Position numbers and translations under genes: made by a program. Positions 1 through 5,398 of a stretch of 5,398 nucleotides of DNA are shown one piece after another. The notes under the pieces are model-generated. The model was not told the DNA's origin, searched no databases, and worked only from the letters and a program-made list of their open reading frames with translations. Origin of the DNA: Chlamydiota bacterium. Lineage in GTDB: Bacteria; Chlamydiota; Chlamydiia; Chlamydiales; Rhabdochlamydiaceae. The stretch covers positions 1-5,398 of the forward strand of contig VGMB01000123.1 in NCBI GenBank assembly GCA_016866585.1, written 5' to 3'. Position 1 is the first letter of the stretch, and each line of letters begins with the position of its first letter.

Positions 1-136
1 TGAAACCATGACTAATGTCATGAGGGAAGATGAAGTAGGACAGACCCTTTCAAGAGACACCTTTCTCTCAAATTCACCATCGCACGTCGGCGGCATGATA
101 AAGGTTCCGACCATCATTAAAACGACAAATTCATAA
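1..136 (+). CDS. gatC: GatC, Asp/Glu-tRNA amidotransferase subunit C (3' end only)
   Basis: This is the last 44 codons of a gene that enters from the left, read in the frame starting at base 2 and ending in TAA at 134-136. GatC is the small subunit that wraps around GatA and holds it to GatB in the GatCAB complex in the cytoplasm. The visible part carries the usual GatC C-terminal pattern: MREDEV near the start, then a Ser-Arg-Asp stretch leading to FLSNSP, a Gly-Gly pair, and a final IKVPTII strand. GatC is normally about 95-100 residues, so roughly half is missing here because of the window edge, not truncation. The identification rests on this pattern and on gatA and gatB following directly. 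It is too short to be found by length-based ORF calling. Confidence 0.9.
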   Translation, partial: ETMTNVMREDEVGQTLSRDTFLSNSPSHVGGMIKVPTIIKTTNS

Positions 137-138
137 GG
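135..138 (+). promoter_or_regulatory. gatA ribosome binding site overlapping gatC stop
   Basis: AAGG lies seven bases before the gatA ATG and its first two bases are the last two of the gatC TAA stop. Ribosomes finishing gatC would sit on the gatA start region, which suggests coupled translation of the two subunits. The site supports the ATG at 146 as the start. Confidence 0.65.
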
Positions 139-145
139 TTACTGC

Positions 146-1618
146 ATGCACAAATTATCTGCCATAGAACTAAAAGACCTATTTGTTAAGGGAGAAATCT
201 CCGCAGAGCAAATAGCTAAACACACCCTTAACCGTATAGAAAAATACGACGCAGATGTAGGGTCATTTCTAGATATCCATGCAGACAAAATGCTGCGCAA
301 AGCTAAAGAGCTCGATGCCAAGAAAAAAAGTGGGCAGAAAGTAGGCTCTATGGCAGCTATACCTGTGGCCATCAAGGACAATATAAATATTAAAGACACA
401 ATTACGACATGTGCTTCTAAATTCTTAACCAATTATAAGGCTGTTTTTGATGCTTCTGTTTGTAAATTTTTGGAAGAAGAAGACGCTCTTATCATAGGAA
501 AAACAAATCTTGATGAGTTTGCAATGGGATCCTCCACTGAAAATTCTGCTTTTAAAAAGACAAAAAACCCATGGAACCTTACATGCACCCCAGGAGGATC
601 ATCCGGTGGGTCAGCAGCAGCCGTGGCAGCAAGACTCTGTCCCCTCTCCTTGGGAAGCGATACAGGTGGATCGATACGCCAACCGGCGGCATTTACGGGT
701 ATCGTCGGATTCAAGCCAACATATGGTAGGGTATCTCGCTATGGTCTTGTTGCTTTTGCCTCTTCCTTAGACCAAATAGGACCTTTCTCTACTACCGTTG
801 CAGACACAGCTCTCATCATGCAAACCATCAGTAAGAGCTGTCCTTACGATTCGACAAACATCCACCAAGATGCACCTGATTATTTATCATGTCTACAAAC
901 GGCATCATTGAAAGGGAAAAAAATTGGAGTACCATGGCACTTCTTAGAAAAACTTAGTGAAGAATCCAAGAACAACTTCAACCAAGCTGTTGAAGTGTTC
1001 AAAAGCCTCGGAGCAGACATAGTCAACATCGACTTAGACATCTTAAAATATTCGATAGCGGTATACTACGTGCTAGCCACTGCAGAGGCATCTGCCAACC
1101 TAGCTCGCTTCGATGGTATCAGGTATGGTGTTAGATCACAAAAAGCGACAAATCTTGAAGAAGTCTACGAATTTTCTCGGCAAGAGGGATTTGGTCCTGA
1201 AGTCAAAAATCGTATTCTCCTTGGTACCTACGTTCTATCTTCCGGATTTAAAGATGCCTATTACAAAAAGGCCCAGCAAGTAAGAACTCTCATGGTCCAA
1301 AAATTCAAAGAGGCCTTTTCTATGTGTTCTTTAGTTCTTATGCCAACCTCGCCTATACCGGCATTTACAATTGGTGAGATCCAGGATCCTCTTCAGATGT
1401 ATCTACAGGATATATACACCATTGCTGCTAACCTAATCGGAGCTCCTGCTATCAGCGTTCCTTCCGGGTTCAATAAAAACAACATGCCGCTTGGTATCCA
1501 AATTATAGGGCCTCAGCTTCATGATAAAGAAGTCCTATGCGCAGCCCACTCCTACGAACAAGCGACAGGACATGGCAAAATAATACCTTCTTACTTCGAC
1601 AATGAGGTTTCCAAATGA
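146..1618 (+). CDS. gatA: GatA, Glu-tRNA(Gln)/Asp-tRNA(Asn) amidotransferase subunit A
   Basis: GatA is the glutaminase subunit. It releases ammonia from glutamine, and the ammonia passes to GatB, which amidates Glu-tRNA(Gln) (or Asp-tRNA(Asn)). The 490-residue length is normal. The amidase signature lies at about residues 150-180 (GGSSGGS followed by GSDTGGSIRQP). The Ser-cisSer-Lys triad is intact: Lys77 in AIPVAIKDN, Ser152 in GGSSGG and Ser176 in TGGSIRQP, with the same spacing as the known triad of Staphylococcus aureus GatA. The C-terminal part has the conserved PAISVPSG and PLGIQIIG segments. The ATG start fits the family N-terminus and has a ribosome binding site seven bases upstream. 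The gene begins nine bases after gatC and its TGA overlaps the gatB ATG. Phrases such as NLARFDGIRYG and YLQDIYTIAANL resemble chlamydial GatA from memory. Nothing suggests damage. Confidence 0.97.
   Translation: MHKLSAIELKDLFVKGEISAEQIAKHTLNRIEKYDADVGSFLDIHADKMLRKAKELDAKKKSGQKVGSMAAIPVAIKDNINIKDTITTCASKFLTNYKAVFDASVCKFLEEEDALIIGKTNLDEFAMGSSTENSAFKKTKNPWNLTCTPGGSSGGSAAAVAARLCPLSLGSDTGGSIRQPAAFTGIVGFKPTYGRVSRYGLVAFASSLDQIGPFSTTVADTALIMQTISKSCPYDSTNIHQDAPDYLSCLQTASLKGKKIGVPWHFLEKLSEESKNNFNQAVEVFKSLGADIVNIDLDILKYSIAVYYVLATAEASANLARFDGIRYGVRSQKATNLEEVYEFSRQEGFGPEVKNRILLGTYVLSSGFKDAYYKKAQQVRTLMVQKFKEAFSMCSLVLMPTSPIPAFTIGEIQDPLQMYLQDIYTIAANLIGAPAISVPSGFNKNNMPLGIQIIGPQLHDKEVLCAAHSYEQATGHGKIIPSYFDNEVSK
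1604..1607 (+). promoter_or_regulatory. gatB ribosome binding site inside gatA
   Basis: GAGG lies seven bases before the gatB ATG, within the last codons of gatA. With the ATGA stop/start overlap at 1615-1618 it points to translational coupling of GatA and GatB, which must be made in equal amounts. It fixes the gatB start at 1615. Confidence 0.65.
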
Positions 1619-3078
1619 AAGAAATAGACTACGATTTGTGGGAGCCAGTAATTGGCCTAGAGGTGCACGTACAGCTAAACACAAAATCCAAACTCTTTAG
1701 CCACGCGCCAAATCGTTTCGGAGATGAACCAAACACAAACATAACAGATGTATGCACAGGACAACCTGGATCACTTCCAGTTCTCAATAAAGAAGCTGTA
1801 AAAAAAGCGGTGCAATTTGGTCTTGCGATAAAGGCTAATATATCCCGTTTCAGCAAGTTTGATAGAAAATCCTATTTCTATCCGGACAGTCCAAGAAACT
1901 ACCAGATAACCCAATTTGATCATCCTATCATCCTTGGTGGTAGCATCGTTGCTGATGTGGAAGGAACGACGAAAATCTTTCCAGTCAATCGCGCTCATAT
2001 AGAAGATGATGCCGGTATGTTAAAGCACTTCAGCACATTTGCAGGTGTCGACTATAATCGTGCCGGTGTTCCTTTGATAGAAGTTGTCTCGGAACCTTGC
2101 ATCCACTCTGCAAAAGATGCGGTTGCCTATGCAACGGCTCTTAAGTCTATCATGGAATATATCGACGCTTCTGACTGTAATATGGAAGAGGGCTGTCTTC
2201 GTTTTGATGCGAATATCTCTGTCCGTTTGAAAACGGAAAAAGGATTTCGCAATAAAATAGAAATTAAAAACATGAACTCTTTCCATAACATGGAAATGGC
2301 TATAGAGTCGGAGATAAAAAGACAGATAAGGCTTTATTCTGAGCACCCTCATGAAGACCCAAAAAAGCTCCTCCGCAGCGGCACGTATCGTTTCGACCTA
2401 GAAAAAAAGGAAACGGTGCTTATGCGCTACAAGGAAGAAGCTGAAGACTACAGGTACTTCCCAGAACCCGACCTAGTCCCTATAGTCCTCACTGAGTCTT
2501 ACATAGAGCAGGTAAAAGCTCACCTTCCAGAGCTTCCTCATGAAAGAAATAAGAGATACACGGAATCACTCGGCCTACCGCAGGCATCAGCAGCCACGCT
2601 AATAAACGACAAAAACATGTGTTTTTACTTCGAAGAAGCTCTTAAAACATGCAAGAGTGCAAAGAACCTTTGCAACTGGCTCATTGTTGAGTTCACAGGA
2701 AGGATCAAAGATTCCGGCAAGACGCTAGAGCAGTTCGGGATAAAACCCGAGAATGTTGCCCATCTTGTAAATATGATCGAAGATGGCACCATCACAGGTA
2801 AAATAGCCAAAAGTGTTGCAGATGATATGATCGTGACTCCTTCAAAAGACTGTAGAGATATTGTTAAAGAAAACCCTGACTATCAACCTTTACAAGACAC
2901 ATCATCGATAGAAGCTCTAATAGACCAAGTTCTATCAGAGAATGCTCAGTCTATCGCCGACTATAAAGCAGGAAAAACTAAAGCGTTTGCCTTCCTTATA
3001 GGACAAGTGATGAAACTATGTAAAGGTAAAGCTTCTCCAACAATTGTAAATGAAATTTTGACCAAAAAGCTGCAATAG
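1615..3078 (+). CDS. gatB: GatB, Glu-tRNA(Gln)/Asp-tRNA(Asn) amidotransferase subunit B
   Basis: GatB binds the mischarged tRNA, activates the side-chain carboxylate with ATP and adds ammonia delivered from GatA. At 487 residues it is of normal length. The N-terminal catalytic domain starts with GLEVHVQLNTKSKLF (residues 14-28; Glu16 and His18 belong to the conserved metal/active site region). It then has RFGDEPNTN, SYFYPDSPRNYQITQ (86-100), the family signature VDYNRAGVPLIEV (145-157, including Glu156) and NMEEGCLRFDANISVR (189-204). The C-terminal helical and YqeY-like tRNA-binding region covers about 335-487 and contains GTITGKIAKSVADDM and YKAGKTKAFAFLIGQVMK. The usual HxEEDAGK motif reads HIEDDAGM here (128-135), which I also recall in Chlamydia. 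GatB is the last gene of the gat operon; a likely promoter for the next operon sits across its last codons. Confidence 0.97.
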   Translation: MKEIDYDLWEPVIGLEVHVQLNTKSKLFSHAPNRFGDEPNTNITDVCTGQPGSLPVLNKEAVKKAVQFGLAIKANISRFSKFDRKSYFYPDSPRNYQITQFDHPIILGGSIVADVEGTTKIFPVNRAHIEDDAGMLKHFSTFAGVDYNRAGVPLIEVVSEPCIHSAKDAVAYATALKSIMEYIDASDCNMEEGCLRFDANISVRLKTEKGFRNKIEIKNMNSFHNMEMAIESEIKRQIRLYSEHPHEDPKKLLRSGTYRFDLEKKETVLMRYKEEAEDYRYFPEPDLVPIVLTESYIEQVKAHLPELPHERNKRYTESLGLPQASAATLINDKNMCFYFEEALKTCKSAKNLCNWLIVEFTGRIKDSGKTLEQFGIKPENVAHLVNMIEDGTITGKIAKSVADDMIVTPSKDCRDIVKENPDYQPLQDTSSIEALIDQVLSENAQSIADYKAGKTKAFAFLIGQVMKLCKGKASPTIVNEILTKKLQ

Positions 3079-3085
3079 GTATACT
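3058..3085 (+). promoter_or_regulatory. Predicted sigma70-type promoter for the efflux operon
   Basis: A -35 box TTGACC (3058-3063, five of six consensus bases) is followed after 16 bases by a -10 box TATACT (3080-3085, five of six). The -35 box lies in the last codons of gatB and the -10 box starts two bases after its stop. Transcription would begin near 3091-3093, giving a leader of about 55 bases before the ATG at 3148. The spacing is one base short of the optimum. Both boxes were read by eye; no start site is known. Its position fits a separate transcript for the channel and adaptor genes. Confidence 0.55.
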
Positions 3086-3101
3086 GCGTTTCTGATTTAA
3101 A

Positions 3102-3125
3102 TTTTTTTTAGACTCCCTTCGAGTT
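3102..3125 (+). other. T-tract and weak hairpin in the presumed leader
   Basis: Eight T residues (3102-3109) are followed by GACTC (3111-3115), a five-base loop and GAGTT (3121-3125), which can pair with one G-U wobble at the base. A second GAGTT (3135-3139) lies next to the ribosome binding site of the channel gene and could compete for the same GACTC. The T-run is upstream of the hairpin, the wrong order for a Rho-independent terminator on the + strand. A role in translation control is possible but the stem is weak and may mean nothing. Confidence 0.25.
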
Positions 3126-3139
3126 GAGATTAAAGAGTT

Positions 3140-3143
3140 AGGA
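3140..3143 (+). promoter_or_regulatory. Ribosome binding site of the outer-membrane channel gene
   Basis: AGGA lies four bases before the ATG at 3148. The spacing is a little short but acceptable. It supports that ATG rather than the internal Met22, which would remove the signal peptide. Confidence 0.5.
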
Positions 3144-3147
3144 ACGC

Positions 3148-4671
3148 ATGTACAAACAGATAAAACTCACCTCTTACTGCACTCTGCTTCTTTTATGTAG
3201 TGGCTGCTACATGAACAAAGCTATCGTTCAACCATGGAGTGCTGACTACACTCCGGATTCTCAATCTGACTACTGGACGCCTACTAAACGATCTAAGCTC
3301 ATCAAAACGCAAGTACAGCTTGATACTGTAGTGCCAACAGAAAATGATGATCTTTCTCTAGCTGAGATCATAAATATAGGGCTATCTAACAATACCGCCA
3401 CCCAGCAAACGTGGGCGCAAGCCAAGTTTGCTGCAGCCACCTATGGCCAAACACAAAGCTCAGCGCTTCCTTCAGTTAAACTCATGTACGAGTTTTTCAG
3501 GACACGGGCTGCATCCTATAGCACTGCATTTTCTGCTGGTGGCAGCGCTACAGGCGCCGATACGGGAACAGGATCTGGCACAGTCAGCCAAGGAGTCTCT
3601 ACAGGTGCAGTGTTCATTGAGACTTTTAACCAATGGGATCCACAACTGCAGCTCACCTACACGCTATTTGATTTTGGAAAGAATAGCGCTGCTGCCAATG
3701 CAGCAAGGCAAGCCATGTTCTTTGCTGATTTTATGCACAACAGGACAATACAAGACGTTGTTCAAATACTATCCTCTGATTATTACGATGCCATCTATCA
3801 AAGGCAATTGCTTGATGCTACGCAGGCCAATGTGATCACCGGGATGACGACCCTTGATGCCGCTCAGGTTGGACTTACTGCAGGAACAGTCAGTATATCC
3901 GATGTATTGCAAGCACAGACCACACTTTTTCAATTTCAGATATCCAACGTAGAGCAGCAGCAAAACGTAGTCATGAGCACCTCAAAACTACTCAAAGATA
4001 TGGGACTTCCTGCAAATCTACCCGTAAACATAGAAATGATTTCCGATGCTAATCCAAAAGAAGAAGATATTCCTTCACTTGAAAATCTCCTAGTATATGC
4101 TATGCAAAGTAGACCTGATTTTCTAGCTCAAGGAGCAGATCTTCGCAGCAAAGAGCTTTTAGTTAAAAAAGCCCAAAGAGAAGTTCTCCCGGAATTTATC
4201 TACAATTTAGATTTTGGAAAGACATATTTTTCAGGTGGGGTAAATGACAAGTATGACTATGTGAGCTATTTCAATCTATCTGTACCCTTATTTTCAGGAT
4301 ACTACTACAGGAACAACATAAAACAAGCTCAAGCTCAAAGAGATCTTTCCGAAGCAAACCTCAAAGATATCGAACTTGTTCTTGTTCAGCAGGTGACCGA
4401 TGCTCGTAATTTTATGATTGTCTCCTTCAATGCTCTTGGTTTTTCTAAAAAATACCTAACCTCCGCTGATCAACAGTACCAGGTAGCTCTTGCAGAATAC
4501 AAATCTGGAGTTGTCGATGTACTTACTGTTATTTCAGCACAAAACTACCTAGCTGATGCAAGAGCTACATATGCCCAGAGCTTAAAAAACTGGTTCGAGT
4601 CTCTTGCCAACTTAACTTATGCTTTAGGAGCGTCTACTCCACCATCGTTCATTAAAGAGGAATTACAATGA
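3148..4671 (+). CDS. TolC/OprM-family outer-membrane efflux channel lipoprotein
   Basis: The protein would form the trimeric outer-membrane duct of a tripartite efflux pump. The N-terminus is a lipoprotein signal peptide: basic residues, a hydrophobic stretch LLLLCSGC, and probable lipidated Cys20 (Gly at -1, Ser at -2, unusual Cys at -3). The rest has the two-fold structure of the outer membrane efflux protein family, beginning at about residue 69 (SLAEIINIGLSNN) and again at about 310 (SLENLLVYAMQSRPDF). Each half has helical segments around a pair of beta strands: PSVKLMYEFF and PQLQLTYTLFDFGKNS in the first, PEFIYNLDFGKTYF and YVSYFNLSVPLFSGYYYRNN in the second. The long helices LTAGTVSISDVLQAQTTLFQ and YKSGVVDVLTVISAQNYLAD are typical. 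The length of 507 residues fits OprM-like lipoproteins. A Gly/Ser/Thr-rich insert (about 129-153) enlarges the first surface loop. Its stop overlaps the adaptor gene start. The substrate cannot be read from the sequence. Confidence 0.9.
   Translation: MYKQIKLTSYCTLLLLCSGCYMNKAIVQPWSADYTPDSQSDYWTPTKRSKLIKTQVQLDTVVPTENDDLSLAEIINIGLSNNTATQQTWAQAKFAAATYGQTQSSALPSVKLMYEFFRTRAASYSTAFSAGGSATGADTGTGSGTVSQGVSTGAVFIETFNQWDPQLQLTYTLFDFGKNSAAANAARQAMFFADFMHNRTIQDVVQILSSDYYDAIYQRQLLDATQANVITGMTTLDAAQVGLTAGTVSISDVLQAQTTLFQFQISNVEQQQNVVMSTSKLLKDMGLPANLPVNIEMISDANPKEEDIPSLENLLVYAMQSRPDFLAQGADLRSKELLVKKAQREVLPEFIYNLDFGKTYFSGGVNDKYDYVSYFNLSVPLFSGYYYRNNIKQAQAQRDLSEANLKDIELVLVQQVTDARNFMIVSFNALGFSKKYLTSADQQYQVALAEYKSGVVDVLTVISAQNYLADARATYAQSLKNWFESLANLTYALGASTPPSFIKEELQ
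4656..4661 (+). promoter_or_regulatory. Ribosome binding site of the adaptor gene inside the channel gene
   Basis: AGAGGA, the strongest Shine-Dalgarno match in the window, lies six bases before the ATG at 4668. Together with the ATGA overlap (4668-4671) it shows the adaptor start and suggests coupled translation with the channel gene. Confidence 0.7.
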
Positions 4672-5398
4672 AAGTCTTAATACCATGTATAGCTCTGACT
4701 ATGTTCTTTTCTGCAAGCTGCTCCAAGCAGCAAAAACCCCACTTTTCCTTTCAGCCTCTTGTAACACTGACAGATCCGGTGGTAAAGACTGTTCCTTTGT
4801 ATAAAACATACCCAGGCTACATGGAGGCTTACAAGACCGTCGACGTGCAGTCTCAGATCGCAGGACAACTGACTGGTATGTATTTCGAAGAGGGATCGGA
4901 GGTGAAACAAGGAGAAGTACTATTTACAATCGATTCAAGACCATATAGAGCCACCCTAGATAAAGCGCAAGCATCTCTTGCAAGCTCCTATGCAGCCTTG
5001 AAGTATGCCGAAGACATCGCCGTTCGATTCGCAAAACTTCTGCAAGAAGAATATGTAGCCCAACTTAAATATGATGAGTATTTAACGAATGTTGTGCAAA
5101 AAAAATGTGATGTCCAAATCGCTAAAGCTGATGTGGATACAGCAAAGCTAAACTTAGAATACACCACAATATACTCTCCAATTTCAGGCATAGCAGGAAA
5201 AAAACAGATCGACGTAGGAAACTTTATCTCCATAGGAGAGACTCCATCCCTTGTTACCATAAACCAAGTCGACCCAATATTTGCCAGCTTTTACATACCT
5301 GATGTTGATCTGCCTATCATACAATCCTATCAGAATGGGGGCGAACTTAAAACTATAGTCTACCTCAACGAAGATCCTAATATGCAGTTTGAGGGCAA
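4668..5398 (+). CDS. RND-type efflux periplasmic adaptor lipoprotein, AcrA/MexA family (5' part)
   Basis: This is the first 243 codons of a gene that runs off the right edge; the family is usually about 370-400 residues. The adaptor links an inner-membrane RND pump to the outer-membrane channel in the periplasm. A signal peptide ends in FFSASC, with probable lipidated Cys18 (the -3 residue is Ser rather than Leu). Then come the first half of the lipoyl domain (about 56-92: VQSQIAGQL, FEEGSEVKQGEVLFTID), an alpha-helical hairpin (about 94-162, Ala/Lys/Glu-rich), the second lipoyl half (about 163-198: TTIYSPISGIAGK, DVGNFI) and the start of the beta-barrel domain (QVDPIFASFYIP). These closely follow AcrA and MexA. 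The short hairpin fits an RND system rather than an HlyD type I system. The channel-docking motif RxxxLx6S has Arg120 and Leu124 but Ala131 in place of Ser. The pump gene is expected next but is outside the window. Confidence 0.93.
   Translation, partial: MKVLIPCIALTMFFSASCSKQQKPHFSFQPLVTLTDPVVKTVPLYKTYPGYMEAYKTVDVQSQIAGQLTGMYFEEGSEVKQGEVLFTIDSRPYRATLDKAQASLASSYAALKYAEDIAVRFAKLLQEEYVAQLKYDEYLTNVVQKKCDVQIAKADVDTAKLNLEYTTIYSPISGIAGKKQIDVGNFISIGETPSLVTINQVDPIFASFYIPDVDLPIIQSYQNGGELKTIVYLNEDPNMQFEG

Noticed and set aside
433..714. A 93-codon open frame on the minus strand within gatA
   Set aside because: It lies wholly inside gatA, opposite the amidase signature, has a low-complexity translation typical of an antisense shadow, and has no recognisable domain.
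3071..3109. Possible Rho-independent terminator after gatB
   Set aside because: GCAATA and TACTGC (3072-3087) can form a short stem with one mismatch and the T-run follows, but the stem is AT-rich and about 15 bases separate it from the T-run. A working terminator needs them adjacent.
3428..3835. A 135-codon open frame on the plus strand inside the channel gene
   Set aside because: It is out of frame within a clearly conserved outer membrane efflux protein and its translation resembles no family I know.
4677..5260. Two minus-strand open frames of 77 and 90 codons at the right end
   Set aside because: Both are opposite the adaptor gene, whose translation matches AcrA/MexA over its whole visible length. 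They are shadows.
1..5398. tRNA, rRNA, CRISPR array, insertion sequence or long repeats
   Set aside because: Nearly the whole window is accounted for by five protein genes. I saw no repeated units, inverted terminal repeats, transposase motifs or tRNA-like folds.

Overview
The window looks like a piece of chromosome from a member of the Chlamydiota, probably an environmental (Parachlamydia-like) lineage. The evidence is the gatC-gatA-gatB gene order together with GatA and GatB stretches that resemble the Chlamydia trachomatis proteins as I remember them. Examples are SYFYPDSPRN and HIEDDAGMLKHF in GatB and NLARFDGIRYG and YLQDIYTIAANL in GatA. I recalled these rather than searched for them, so the phylum is likely and the genus is unknown. 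All genes lie on the + strand and the DNA is moderately AT-rich.

Left part (1-3078): the 3' end of gatC, then complete gatA and gatB. Together they encode the GatCAB amidotransferase, which turns mischarged Glu-tRNA(Gln) (and in some species Asp-tRNA(Asn)) into the correctly charged form. The genes are tightly packed. The gatA ribosome binding site overlaps the gatC stop codon, and gatA and gatB share an ATGA stop/start. All active-site residues I could check in GatA are present.

Middle (3079-3147): a 69-base gap, the only intergenic space of any size. A good sigma70-type promoter (TTGACC, 16 bases, TATACT) straddles the end of gatB, so the downstream genes probably have their own transcript. 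The presumed leader holds a run of eight T and a weak hairpin. I see no convincing Rho-independent terminator for the gat operon.

Right part (3148-5398): the start of a tripartite efflux operon. The first gene encodes a TolC/OprM-type outer-membrane channel lipoprotein. The second, again joined by an ATGA overlap, encodes an AcrA/MexA-type periplasmic adaptor lipoprotein that runs off the window. An inner-membrane RND pump gene would be expected just downstream but is not visible here. The three proteins would form a channel from the inner membrane to the outside.

The genes are recognisable families and I found no clearly new system. The points worth a second look are the promoter at the gat/efflux junction, a Gly/Ser/Thr-rich predicted surface loop in the channel, a Ser-to-Ala change in the adaptor's channel-docking motif, and a changed motif in GatB.
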